64,000 nt of DNA from Hymenobacter guriensis (lineage in GTDB: Bacteria; Bacteroidota; Bacteroidia; Cytophagales; Hymenobacteraceae), in contig NZ_JADWYK010000005.1 of NCBI RefSeq assembly GCF_015773195.1, positions 1 to 64,000 on the forward strand, in the 5' to 3' direction. Of the stretch, positions 18,129 to 26,790 are shown one piece after another. The position numbers and the translations under genes are program-made. How positions within the stretch are numbered: position 1 is the first letter of the stretch; each line of letters begins with the position of its first letter. A model generated the notes under the pieces. The model was not told where the DNA came from. It made no database searches and saw only the letters and a program-made list of their open reading frames with translations.

Positions 18129-18155
18129 GTAGGGGCGGGGCTTGTCCCCGCCCGT
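18129..18155. repeat. GTAG-led REP-like palindrome
   Basis: GTAG followed by GGGCGGGG-CTTGT-CCCCGCCC forms an 8-bp GC-only hairpin between two convergent genes. A degenerate relative lies at 47082-47113. A GTAG/GGAG leader before an imperfect palindrome is the usual layout of REP sequences. It may also help termination. Confidence 0.6.
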
Positions 18156-18178
18156 CGTTGCCCGAAACCCAACCCGGC

Positions 18179-19360
18179 TTACCGAACCGGCCGCTGCATC
18201 AGCTGCCCCAGCAGCCCATCCAGCAGGGCCGGGCCTTCGGGGGCGTAGAGGAAGCTGTGGCCGCCGGTGGGGCGGGAGAGGAAGTGCCACTGCCGGGCTT
18301 GGTCCTTGTGCTGCGCGTAGATGGCCGCCACCCGCGGGTAGGCAAACACCGCATCATCTTCGGCGTTCAGCGAGTACATGGGGGCGCCGCGCCGTAGCTG
18401 CTTGAAGTTCAGCGGCCCGAGGGCGCTGACGGGCAGGGCCGCCACCGCAAAGAACCCGGCAAAGCCCCGCGGCGACTGGCACGCAAACCAAAAGGCCCCC
18501 GTGCCGCCGTTCGACATCCCGCCCAGGTACACGCGGCGGCTGTCCACGTGGTAACGCTGCTTTACCTGCGCTATCATCGTGTGCACGTTGTCCAGAGCCG
18601 CCCGCTGCTCCAGCCACCCGAAGGACTGGCGGCCGAAGGGGTACAGCACCAGGGCATTGCGGGTAGCGGCGGCGGCAAAGATGGGCTCATGCACGACGTC
18701 CGGGTCGGCGAGCCGAAACTGGCTGGCGTTGACGATGCCCCCGTGCAGGTACACCAGCAGGTCGGTGGGGCGGGCGGGGTCATAGGTGGCGGGCACGTAC
18801 ACGAGGTAGGGCACCTGCACCGTATCCACGGGGGCGTAGTACAAGGCGAAACCGGGCTGCGCAGGGGCAAATGCGCCTTTCCGTGCGGGTACCGGCAGGG
18901 CTTGGGCGCGGATGTTGTCCTGCCACACGGCCGCCGTGCGGCGGGCATTTTCAGCGCGGCGGGCGGCGGCTTGCCGCAGGTTGGCCAGGAAGCGGGGCCA
19001 CTCGGGCCGGCTGTGTAGGCTGCGCAGGTTGTCTGCCTGGGCCATGTTGTCGATGTCGGGGGCGCTGATGGGCAGGTTGGGCTGGCGGGAAAGCTGCAGC
19101 AGCCAACTCACGGCCTGCGCCTGCCGACCGGGACACTGGGCGGCGGCGCCGGCTCCGGCGTAGAGGTCGAATGGGCCGACCTGGGTGCTGTCGGCGAAGG
19201 CCAGGGCAAAGGTAGCGGTGGCAGCGCAGTAGTTTTCCTGGCTGAGCTGTTGGGCGGCCGTTTCCAGCCGCTGGGCGTAGGTGGGCGCCTGGGCGCGGGC
19301 TTGGGGGGCAGGGAGCAGCAGTGCTAGCAGCAGGGTGGCAACGGACAAAACACGAAGCAT
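18179..19360 (-). CDS. Exported alpha/beta hydrolase (esterase-like)
   Basis: This 393-residue protein has a signal peptide (VATLLLALLLPAPQARAQ). An N-terminal helical region (about 25-130) has TPR-like spacing. The C-terminal alpha/beta hydrolase domain has YLHGGIVN near 210, the nucleophile motif GGMSNGG at about residue 282, and a probable catalytic His in GGHSF near the C-terminus. It resembles the PHB-depolymerase/dienelactone-hydrolase type of esterases. The substrate is unknown. ATG 19360 gives the signal peptide; the longer frame runs into a 21-bp repeat array. Divergent from the amylase gene. Confidence 0.85.
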   Translation of the reverse strand: MLRVLSVATLLLALLLPAPQARAQAPTYAQRLETAAQQLSQENYCAATATFALAFADSTQVGPFDLYAGAGAAAQCPGRQAQAVSWLLQLSRQPNLPISAPDIDNMAQADNLRSLHSRPEWPRFLANLRQAAARRAENARRTAAVWQDNIRAQALPVPARKGAFAPAQPGFALYYAPVDTVQVPYLVYVPATYDPARPTDLLVYLHGGIVNASQFRLADPDVVHEPIFAAAATRNALVLYPFGRQSFGWLEQRAALDNVHTMIAQVKQRYHVDSRRVYLGGMSNGGTGAFWFACQSPRGFAGFFAVAALPVSALGPLNFKQLRRGAPMYSLNAEDDAVFAYPRVAAIYAQHKDQARQWHFLSRPTGGHSFLYAPEGPALLDGLLGQLMQRPVR

Positions 19361-19507
19361 AAACAGGTTGTAGTAGGTTGATGGGAGCGTAGATGGGGCC
19401 GGGGCGCCCCCGGTTGCCTGGCCTGCCGCCCCACTACCGCCCACCGTCACCGAAACTGCGCTAACCCACTCTGCCAGTTGGCAAAAGGGTTGCGCAAAAA
19501 AAAAGTA

Positions 19508-19697
19508 AAAGCGCCCTGTAAATAGGCTGGAGTATCGTGCGAGCAAGAAAAAGTGCCGTGTCAATACGGAGAAGTACTATGTAAGCAGGCGAAAGTGTCG
19601 TGTCAGCAGGAAGAAGTGCTATGCGAGCCGGCCAAAGTGCGCTGCGAGGACCCAAAAGTGACCTGCCCGGCCACGCACGCGCCCTGCGAGCCAGCCA
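19508..19697. repeat. Array of nine degenerate 21-bp repeats (locus 1)
   Basis: The AGT (or equivalent) anchor recurs at 19510, 19531, 19552, 19573, 19594, 19615, 19636, 19657 and 19678, exactly 21 bases apart. The best units share AAGTGCTATG. The units differ from each other at many positions but never in length. The array fills most of the gap between the divergent esterase and amylase genes. A second array with the same period and core lies at 32494-32682. Confidence 0.85.
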
Positions 19698-19777
19698 CCT
19701 CCAGAAGCCCGTAGTGGTTTCCGCGTACGGGCCGGCCTGCCCTGGGCGTCTGCTTTTCCGGCGGGCATCTGTTACCT

Positions 19778-19785
19778 TACCTTTC
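19778..19785 (+). promoter_or_regulatory. Candidate -7 box of the amylase gene
   Basis: TACCTTTC, 24 bases before the ATG, has one mismatch to TAnnTTTG. TTTC at 19755-19758, 19 bases upstream, could act as a weak -33 element. Confidence 0.4.
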
Positions 19786-19809
19786 CCATTCAACTTCCCC
19801 TTACCCGAT

Positions 19810-21702
19810 ATGAGCAAAACCCTATTCTTCCGGCTGCTGCTGGCCGTGCTGCTGCTGCCGCTGTGGGCGGCGGCCCAGGCCCCGGCCATTACCCGCGTGA
19901 ACCCCACCAGCTGGTTTGTGGGCATGAAAAATCCCAACGTGCAGCTCTTGGTGTACGGTCCCAACGCGGGTACGCTCACCTACACCATCACCTACCCCGG
20001 CGTGAAGCTGACGAAAGCCAGCACCGTCGAAAACCCCAACTATGCCTTTCTGGACCTCACCATTGCCGCCACGGCCAAGCCGGGTAAGGTGAGCATTGTG
20101 GGCAAAAAAGGCACCCAAACCGTGACGCGCACCTGGGAGCTGCTCCCGCGCAACCCGGCCGCCAAGGGCCAAGGCGTCACGCAGGCCGACTTTATCTATC
20201 TGGCCATGCCTGACCGGTTTGCCAACGGTGACCCGAGCAACGACAAGGTAGCCACCATGGCTGACCCCAACGCCGACCGGGCCAACCCCTTCTACCGCCA
20301 CGGCGGCGACCTGCAGGGCGCCGCCCAGCGCATCGGCTACCTCAAAGACCTGGGCGTGACGGCCGTGTGGTTTACGCCGGTGCTAGAAAACGACCAGCCC
20401 CTCACCAACGAAGGCGGCAACATGCGCTCGGCTTACCACGGCTACGGCTTCACAGACCACTACCAGGTGGACCGTCGCCTGGGCGGAAACGCGGCCTACA
20501 AAGCCTACGTGCAGCAGGCCCACGCCGCCGGTCTGAAGGTCGTGCAGGATGCCGTGTACAACCACGTGGGCATCAACCACTGGTTTATCCGCGACCTGCC
20601 CATGAAAAGCTGGCTGCACCAGTGGCCCGCTTACACTAACACCAGCTACCGCCAGCAGCCCATCACCGACCCGCACTCAGCTTATATCGACCGGAAAGTG
20701 ACCCTGGATGGCTGGTTTGTGCCCTTCCTGCCCGACCTCAACCAGCAGAACCCCTACGTGGCCAATTTCCTGATTCAGCACGCGCTGTGGTCGGTGGAAA
20801 CCTTTGGGGTAGATGCCTGGCGCATCGATACCTACATGTACAACGACCAGCCTTTCATGAACCGCTGCAATGCGGCCCTGCTGGCCGAGTATCCCAACAT
20901 CCACATTTTCGGGGAGTCGTCGGTGAACAACGTAGTGGATCAGGCCTACTACGTGCGCAACAAAGTGGCCTTCCCGTTCAAGTCGAACCAGCCCGGCGCA
21001 CTTGACTTCGTGGTGGAAAACGCCATGCTGGCCGGTCTGCGCGAAGTGGGCGGCAAAGATGCTACCGGCTGGGACAACGGCACCCAGCGCCTTTACCAGG
21101 CCCTGGCCCAGGACGGCCTGTATGTGGCCCCCGAAAAGCTGGTGACCTTCCTCGACAATCACGACCACAACCGCTTCCTCTCTGAAGTAGGCGAGGACAT
21201 CAGCAAGTTCAAGATGGGCCTTACCTGGCTGCTGACCACCCGTGGCATCCCTAGCATGTACTACGGCACGGAGATTCTAATGAAGAACTACAAAGACCCC
21301 AGTGATGCCGAGGTGCGCCGCGACTTTCCCGGCGGCTGGCCCGAGGACAAGGAAAACAAGTTCACCGCCGCCGGCCGCACCGCCGCCGAAAACGACGCCT
21401 TCAACTTTGTGCGCACCCTGGCTAATTACCGCAAAACGCACCCGGCCCTTAGCTCAGGTAAGCTGATGCAGTACCTGCCCGAAAATGGCTTCTACGCCTA
21501 TTTCCGCTACGACGCTAACGGCACAGTAATGGTAGCCACCAACAGCACCGACAAACCCGCTACGCTGCCTACGGCCCGTTTCTCGGAGCGCATGAAAGGC
21601 TTCACGAAGGCCCGCAACGTGCTGACCGGCGAAACCCTGAGCGACATCAAAACCTTGCAGTTGCCCGCCAAAACCGCCATAGTGCTGGAGCTGCTGAAGT
21701 AG
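19810..21702 (+). CDS. Exported GH13 alpha-amylase / cyclomaltodextrinase-like enzyme
   Basis: This 630-residue enzyme has a signal peptide (LLLAVLLLPLWAAAQ). A cyclomaltodextrinase N-terminal beta domain (about 25-115) has the typical NPTSWFVGMKNPNVQLLVYG opening. The GH13 barrel carries nucleophile Asp340 (AWRIDTY), acid/base Glu369 (FGESS) and Asp452 (LDNHDHNRF). A C-terminal beta domain follows. Such neopullulanase/SusA-like enzymes split alpha-1,4-glucans or cyclodextrins in the periplasm or at the surface. ATG 19810 is chosen because the longer frame enters the repeat array. Confidence 0.95.
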   Translation: MSKTLFFRLLLAVLLLPLWAAAQAPAITRVNPTSWFVGMKNPNVQLLVYGPNAGTLTYTITYPGVKLTKASTVENPNYAFLDLTIAATAKPGKVSIVGKKGTQTVTRTWELLPRNPAAKGQGVTQADFIYLAMPDRFANGDPSNDKVATMADPNADRANPFYRHGGDLQGAAQRIGYLKDLGVTAVWFTPVLENDQPLTNEGGNMRSAYHGYGFTDHYQVDRRLGGNAAYKAYVQQAHAAGLKVVQDAVYNHVGINHWFIRDLPMKSWLHQWPAYTNTSYRQQPITDPHSAYIDRKVTLDGWFVPFLPDLNQQNPYVANFLIQHALWSVETFGVDAWRIDTYMYNDQPFMNRCNAALLAEYPNIHIFGESSVNNVVDQAYYVRNKVAFPFKSNQPGALDFVVENAMLAGLREVGGKDATGWDNGTQRLYQALAQDGLYVAPEKLVTFLDNHDHNRFLSEVGEDISKFKMGLTWLLTTRGIPSMYYGTEILMKNYKDPSDAEVRRDFPGGWPEDKENKFTAAGRTAAENDAFNFVRTLANYRKTHPALSSGKLMQYLPENGFYAYFRYDANGTVMVATNSTDKPATLPTARFSERMKGFTKARNVLTGETLSDIKTLQLPAKTAIVLELLK

Positions 21703-21709
21703 AAGCTAT

Positions 21710-21797
21710 CATTGCGAGGACGAAGGACATTCCGCGCATCAAACGGTGTCAATCCGTCCTGGGTAATGTGCCCAGCCCTGAAATGCGAAAAGCCCTT
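21710..21797. repeat. REP-like element, family B (copy 1)
   Basis: It starts with CATTGCGAGGACGAAGG and continues to TCCGTCCTGGG...AGCCCTGAAATGCGAAAAGCCCTT (21753-21797). The last 45 bases are almost the same as 28701-28745. In both places the element runs directly into a terminator hairpin. Confidence 0.6.
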
Positions 21798-21823
21798 TTC
21801 CGTTGCGTACGGAAAAGGGCTTT
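21789..21823. terminator. Terminator after the amylase gene
   Basis: A perfect 15-bp stem (21789-21803 with 21809-21823, starting AAAGCCCTTTTCCGT) with a 5-base loop lies between convergent genes. Confidence 0.85.
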
Positions 21824-21863
21824 CTGGTGAAAGCAGACTTGGGTCACTGCCTTCAACGGCTTC

Positions 21864-22499
21864 TCAAGGAGTACCAAGGGCTGCTTCTCCGTAGGTGGTG
21901 AACATCTTGGCCGCAGGGTAAGCCACGTGAATCAGACCATCATTCAGTTTAAAGTGGATTTTGCCAAAGTGGAAAGGCGTGTGGGACTTGCGCGCGAGGG
22001 GCTGAAAATAGTACTGATCATAAAGCGAAACTCGACCATATTTCTGCCGAATGAACAGCAGATCAAACGCGTAATACAAATCCCAATCAGTGTGCCGAAC
22101 GACGTGGTGCTGCGGATTGCGCTGTGGCTGGTGCCGGAACGTAATGGCTTGTTTGTGGTGGCGTAGTGCCAGTTGCATTTCCGGATGACGCAACAAAGGC
22201 TTGGCATCGAAATGCAGCGTGTCGCCCTGGCCGCTGCAGTAATAGGCCAAAAACTCACCCGCCCGTGGATAGCGCCACTTACCGCTGATGATCATTACCT
22301 GATACAAGGCTTTTAGCACCAGTCTATCAGAAATAGTTGATTGGTTGGCCAGGGCACGGGCTTCTATGCCATTGAGTATATACTGCGCAGCCCCGAAATC
22401 ACCGGTGACGAAAATGGCCAACAAGCCCACGAAGCCCAGAATGGCTGCACCTATGAGGAGGCCATTGAATCCTTTTCGCAGGCGTGCCATAGTCTTCAT
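21864..22499 (-). CDS. Membrane-anchored protein of unknown function
   Basis: This 211-residue protein is not recognised. One N-terminal hydrophobic helix (LLIGAAILGFVGLLAIFV, about residues 14-31) probably anchors it in the inner membrane, with a polar domain of about 180 residues outside. The domain is rich in His, Tyr and Phe (for example LYYAFDLLFIRQKYG and LYDQYYFQPLARK). Base composition is more AT-rich than in the neighbouring recQ and amylase genes. ATG at 22499 or 22490 are both possible. It is convergent with the amylase gene and shares its terminator region. Confidence 0.65.
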   Translation of the reverse strand: MKTMARLRKGFNGLLIGAAILGFVGLLAIFVTGDFGAAQYILNGIEARALANQSTISDRLVLKALYQVMIISGKWRYPRAGEFLAYYCSGQGDTLHFDAKPLLRHPEMQLALRHHKQAITFRHQPQRNPQHHVVRHTDWDLYYAFDLLFIRQKYGRVSLYDQYYFQPLARKSHTPFHFGKIHFKLNDGLIHVAYPAAKMFTTYGEAALGTP

Positions 22500-22674
22500 A
22501 AGGCTAAAATACTACTGGGAAACCGAAGAACCGCTTCAGCGCGCAGTAACGCCATAGGTAAGCATGAAGGCCTATTTGGGCAATCTACCAAACAGGCAGG
22601 ATTTTCCTGCCTGTTTGCACGAATTCCACGCCGCGCTGGTTTCTATCTGGCTTTCACTCCGCCTCGATTAGCCG

Positions 22675-22682
22675 TATCTTTA
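22675..22682 (+). promoter_or_regulatory. Candidate -7 box of recQ
   Basis: TATCTTTA ends only 4 bases before the recQ ATG, with TTTC 19 bases upstream. If used, the transcript would start at or very near the start codon. Confidence 0.35.
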
Positions 22683-22686
22683 CCCC

Positions 22687-24951
22687 ATGTTATTTGCTGC
22701 CGAACCCCTCGCCTCTGCCCGCCGCGTCCTCAAGCAGTACTACGGCTACGACACCTTCCGGCCTATGCAGGAGGACATCATTGGGCACATCATGGCGGGG
22801 CAGGATACGGTGGTGCTCATGCCTACGGGTGGGGGCAAATCGGTGTGCTTTCAGGTGCCGGCCGTGGTGCAGGAGGGGCTTTGCGTGGTGGTGTCACCGC
22901 TCATTGCCCTCATGAAAGACCAGGTGGAGGCACTGAAAGCCAACGGCATTGCGGCGGCTTACATCAACAGCAGCGTGGGCCAGAGCGAGCAGCAGGCCAT
23001 TACTGGCGAGGCCCTCAATGGCTACCTCAAGCTTTTGTACGTGAGCCCCGAGAAGCTCTTGTCGGAAGGGTTTCTGACGTTTATGAAGCGGCTGCGCATC
23101 AGCATGTTCGCCATCGACGAGGCGCACTGTATTTCCAGTTGGGGCCACGATTTCCGGCCTGAGTACACCCAGCTGCGGGTGTTGCGTGAGCAGTTTCCGC
23201 GGGTGCCCATCATTGCCCTCACTGCCACCGCCGACCGCCTCACCCAACGCGACATCCAGACGCAGCTGCGCCTGCACGAGCCGCGCGTTTTCCTTTCCTC
23301 CTTCGACCGGCCCAACCTCAACCTGATTGTGCGCCCGGGCCAGGACCGCGTAGGCGGCATCCTGGAGTTTCTGGAGCGGCACCCCGGCGAGGCGGGTATC
23401 ATCTACTGCCTCTCGCGCAAGCAGTGCGAAACCCTGACGCAAAAGATTCAGGCCAAGGGCGTGAAGGCCGGCTACTACCACGCTGGCATGACGCCCAACC
23501 AGCGCGGTAGTGTGCAGGAAGCCTTTCTGAAGGATGATTTGCAGGTGATTGTGGCGACCATTGCCTTCGGCATGGGCATCGACAAGAGCAACGTGCGCTG
23601 GGTGATTCACTACAACCTGCCCAAGAACATTGAGGGCTACTACCAGGAAATCGGGCGGGCCGGGCGCGACGGTAGCCCCGCCACGGCCGTGCTCTTCTAC
23701 TCCTTTGCCGATGTGATGAGCTTGCGTGATATGCTGTCGAAGGACGACCCCAAGCTCACCCAGCTCAACCTCACCAAGCTGGAGCGCATGCAGCAGTTTG
23801 CCGAGGCCGCCAGCTGCCGCCGCAAAATCCTGCTCAACTACTTCGGCGAAACCCTGCCTCAGGACTGCGGCAACTGCGACATCTGCCGCAACCCACCTAC
23901 CACCTTCGATGGCACCGAGCTGGCCCAGAAAGCCTTGTCTGCCGTGGTGCGCGGGCGGGAGCGGATGAGCCTGACCCTGCTCATCGATGTGCTGCGCGGC
24001 ATGCGCAACCAGGCCGTGCTAAGCGGGGGCTACGACCAGATCAAAACTTATGGCGCCGGCCGCGACCTGCCGTACCTGGACTGGTACAGTTACATCCACC
24101 AGATGCTCAACGACGGCCTGCTCTACATTGCCTACGAAGAAGGCTATGCGCTGAAAATAACGGACCTGGGCCGGGAAGTGCTGCAGGCCCAACGGCCCGT
24201 GCCTATGAAGAAGTTTCAGCCCACCGAGAAAGCCGAGAAGCCCGCCAAAGGCCGCAAGGGTGCCGCTGCTGCGGCCGCCAAAGCCGCGCCGGTTTCGCGC
24301 GAGGCCCAGCTGTTCGAGGCCCTGCGCGCCCTACGCAAGCGCATTGCCGACGAGCAGGGCGTGCCGCCCTACGTCATCTTCACCGATTCTACCCTCCAAG
24401 AAATGGCCGTGGAGCGCCCCGTCAACCGCACCGCCATGCTGGCCATTTCGGGCGTGGGCATGAAGAAGTTTGAAACCTACGGGGAGGCCTTTATCCGGGA
24501 AGTACTCACGCACGGCGGCAACCCCGCCGCCCTGGCCGAGCTGGACGAGGACGCTGAGAAGTTTGAACCGCAGGAAACCAAAGCCCCGCGTAATCGCCGC
24601 AAAAAAGAAGCCCCTGAACCGGCAACTCAGGCCTCAGCAGACGCCAATAGCACCATGGAAACCACTTTCCAACTGCACCGCATGGGCCTGAGCGTGGAGG
24701 CCATTGCCGAGCGGCGCGGCTTGGCTGTGGGCACCATTCAAACCCACCTATCTACCCTCTACAGCCGGGGGTACGAGCTGCGCATCGAGGACTTCCTGAA
24801 GCCGCAGGAGCTAGCCGAAATTCAGACGGCTCAGGCCCAGCTCGGCAATAGCCCCATGCTGCGCGACCTGTTCGACCACCTGCGCGAGAAGTACGACTAC
24901 TTCCGCCTCCGCCTGGCCCTCATGTATTTCAAGAAGCTGCGCGGTGAATAA
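22687..24951 (+). CDS. recQ: ATP-dependent DNA helicase RecQ
   Basis: This 754-residue 3'-5' helicase is used in recombination and repair. Walker A is MPTGGGKS (about 45-52) and the DEAH box is AIDEAHCISSWGHDF (about 140). Motif VI is QEIGRAGRDG. The zinc-binding cysteines lie in ASCRRKILLNYFGE and CGNCDIC (about 375-405), followed by the RQC winged helix. An Ala/Lys-rich linker (about 510-530) leads to the HRDC domain (about 535-610). A C-terminal helix-turn-helix (GLSVEAIAERRGLAVGTIQT) is typical of Bacteroidota RecQ. The ATG start gives a standard N-terminus. Confidence 0.97.
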   Translation: MLFAAEPLASARRVLKQYYGYDTFRPMQEDIIGHIMAGQDTVVLMPTGGGKSVCFQVPAVVQEGLCVVVSPLIALMKDQVEALKANGIAAAYINSSVGQSEQQAITGEALNGYLKLLYVSPEKLLSEGFLTFMKRLRISMFAIDEAHCISSWGHDFRPEYTQLRVLREQFPRVPIIALTATADRLTQRDIQTQLRLHEPRVFLSSFDRPNLNLIVRPGQDRVGGILEFLERHPGEAGIIYCLSRKQCETLTQKIQAKGVKAGYYHAGMTPNQRGSVQEAFLKDDLQVIVATIAFGMGIDKSNVRWVIHYNLPKNIEGYYQEIGRAGRDGSPATAVLFYSFADVMSLRDMLSKDDPKLTQLNLTKLERMQQFAEAASCRRKILLNYFGETLPQDCGNCDICRNPPTTFDGTELAQKALSAVVRGRERMSLTLLIDVLRGMRNQAVLSGGYDQIKTYGAGRDLPYLDWYSYIHQMLNDGLLYIAYEEGYALKITDLGREVLQAQRPVPMKKFQPTEKAEKPAKGRKGAAAAAAKAAPVSREAQLFEALRALRKRIADEQGVPPYVIFTDSTLQEMAVERPVNRTAMLAISGVGMKKFETYGEAFIREVLTHGGNPAALAELDEDAEKFEPQETKAPRNRRKKEAPEPATQASADANSTMETTFQLHRMGLSVEAIAERRGLAVGTIQTHLSTLYSRGYELRIEDFLKPQELAEIQTAQAQLGNSPMLRDLFDHLREKYDYFRLRLALMYFKKLRGE

Positions 24952-25193
24952 GGCGAGACGGGTGAAATAGTGAAATGATGAGTTTCCGTTCAAGTGGGCA
25001 GGTATGGCGGTAAGCTCATCCATCGAAGCTGGCGCGTCTACCCGCCGCAGGGTAGATGCCAGTCTCCCAACTGGCAGCAGCACCCGCCGCTGTTCTTCAC
25101 CCACACCATTACCAAAAAATAATTACTATATCACATCATAAGAATATACCTGCTGCGTTATGTTGCGGAATCCCAGCCTATCCCTCTGAAAGT

Positions 25194-25898
25194 ATGCTGC
25201 CGTCGGTTTCCGTAGCGCGAATTATGCAGTTCCTGGCCGGCGCGGGCGTGGCGGCTTTTACGTTACTGATGGCCACCAAAGTGCGGCCGTACTTATCCTT
25301 CGAGCCGGGCATTCACTTTCTCACCACCAAGTCGGACGCCACCAATGCCAGCGGCTTATTTCGGGTGGGATTTTACGTGCACATCACCAGCAGCCTGTGG
25401 GTGCTGGCGGCGGGGCTGGCGCAGTTTTTCCCACAGTGGTTTCGTGGGCGGGCCGCCTGGCACCGCCGGCTCGGTAAGCTCTACGTGGTGTCTATTCTGG
25501 CCCTGGCAGCACCATCGGGGCTGGTACTGGCGTTTTTTGCCAATGGCGGGCTGGTAGCCAAAGCAGGCTTCACGCTGCAGTGCGTGGTGTGGTGGCTGAG
25601 TACCTGGCAGGCCTACCGCCTGGCCCGGCAGCGCCGTTGGGACGCCCACACGGAATGGATGATTCGCTCCTTTGCCGTAACGCTGGCCGCCATGAGTCTG
25701 CGCCTGGAAAGCTACGGCCTCTTCTACCTGTTCGGCACCAAGCCCATCGAAACCTACCTCACCGTCACCTGGCTTTCGTGGACGGGCAACTTAGTGCTGG
25801 CCGAAGTGCTGGTACAGGCTGGCCTGGCGCGCCGTCTGCTCCGGCACGCCCGGTTTGCGGCTCCCGCTGCTCTGCGCACCGAAGCAGTGGCTGCCTAG
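25194..25898 (+). CDS. DUF2306 family membrane protein
   Basis: This 234-residue membrane protein has about six hydrophobic segments and resembles DUF2306. The conserved family features are the His-containing helix GFYVHITSSLWVLAAGLAQF, the WHRRLGKLYV segment and RWDAHTEWMIRSFA. The spaced His and Arg residues inside helices recall haem- or quinone-handling proteins, but no function is established. The start at 25194 is chosen because the upstream in-frame part is hydrophilic and unlike the family. Confidence 0.82.
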   Translation: MLPSVSVARIMQFLAGAGVAAFTLLMATKVRPYLSFEPGIHFLTTKSDATNASGLFRVGFYVHITSSLWVLAAGLAQFFPQWFRGRAAWHRRLGKLYVVSILALAAPSGLVLAFFANGGLVAKAGFTLQCVVWWLSTWQAYRLARQRRWDAHTEWMIRSFAVTLAAMSLRLESYGLFYLFGTKPIETYLTVTWLSWTGNLVLAEVLVQAGLARRLLRHARFAAPAALRTEAVAA

Positions 25899-25994
25899 CC
25901 TAAGCTGGGCAACGCAAAAAAGGCAGTATCTACTGGCGGCAACGCCGGTAACGAGCAGTGTATCAGCAAGCATCCACTTCTTTAGGTTTATACA

Positions 25995-26762
25995 ATGAAA
26001 CTGCTTCTGATGCTGGCGGCCCTGGCTGCTGCCGCGGCTGGCTCGCCGCCTGCGAAATCTTCTAAAGCCATTCCGGCCCGTGCCAGTACGGCCGCCAGTT
26101 CCCGCACGTTGTTCCGCCAGTTCAACCTGACGCCTTTGTGGCAGCTGCACGCGAAAAAGGTGGAAGCGCAGGTGATGCTGGGCTGCATGGGCGCGCAGTA
26201 CCGGCGCCTGGAGCTGGTGTACGAAAAGGTGCGACGCGACGGCAGGAACCCCGCCCTATACTATGTAGAAGGCAAAAGCCGGGAGCGGGAGCGGATTTTG
26301 CCCTTCCGCGGCACCATCACCCTTACCGCCATCCGCAAAGTCAACCCGGACGTCAGGGTTCCTGGCTTTAAGGCGCTGGGGCATTACGAAGTTAAGGGGC
26401 AGTTTCGGCTCACGGAAAGCCCGGCGGAAGAAGGTGCGGGCGTGTTCACGGGCACCCTGGCTATGACGTTTTCGCACAAGGCCGGGGGCGTGGCCTACAT
26501 GCCCGCGCAGGAAGAAGAGTTTGGCTTCCGTTCCCGTGGTGAGGGCACTACCTTCACCAGCCAATGGACCAGCGTCGCGCACCCAAAGCCCATCAAAATT
26601 GTGTGGGCCAGCAACTTTATGGATATTGCCTACACCGTGATGGACCAGTTCTACATCGGCGACCGGGGCATGCATATCAACCCTAAATACGCCCGTGCCG
26701 GCTGGAATCGTTACTGGGAAAACGACGAGTGGTGGGCCGAGGCCGAAGAACCCGTTTTGTAG
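25995..26762 (+). CDS. Exported protein of unknown function (paralog A)
   Basis: This 255-residue protein has a signal peptide (LLLMLAALAAAAAG) and no recognised domain. The predicted mature part is beta-rich. It shares two blocks with the next gene: GKSRERERILPFRGTITLT here versus GKNRFKKSIMPFEGEITLT there, and C-terminal NPKYARAGWNRYWENDEWW versus NPKYAKLGWNTYWQNDEWW. The two genes are therefore tandem paralogs, 28 bp apart and probably cotranscribed. A periplasmic or surface location is expected. Confidence 0.75.
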   Translation: MKLLLMLAALAAAAAGSPPAKSSKAIPARASTAASSRTLFRQFNLTPLWQLHAKKVEAQVMLGCMGAQYRRLELVYEKVRRDGRNPALYYVEGKSRERERILPFRGTITLTAIRKVNPDVRVPGFKALGHYEVKGQFRLTESPAEEGAGVFTGTLAMTFSHKAGGVAYMPAQEEEFGFRSRGEGTTFTSQWTSVAHPKPIKIVWASNFMDIAYTVMDQFYIGDRGMHINPKYARAGWNRYWENDEWWAEAEEPVL

Positions 26763-26790
26763 TTTAGCTTACTTTTTACCGCTTCGTCTT

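Noticed and set aside
19361..19979. Open frames through the first repeat array (minus strand, and the plus-strand extension of the amylase)
   Set aside because: They show only heptapeptide patterns produced by the 21-bp repeats. The signal peptides of the flanking genes start outside the array.
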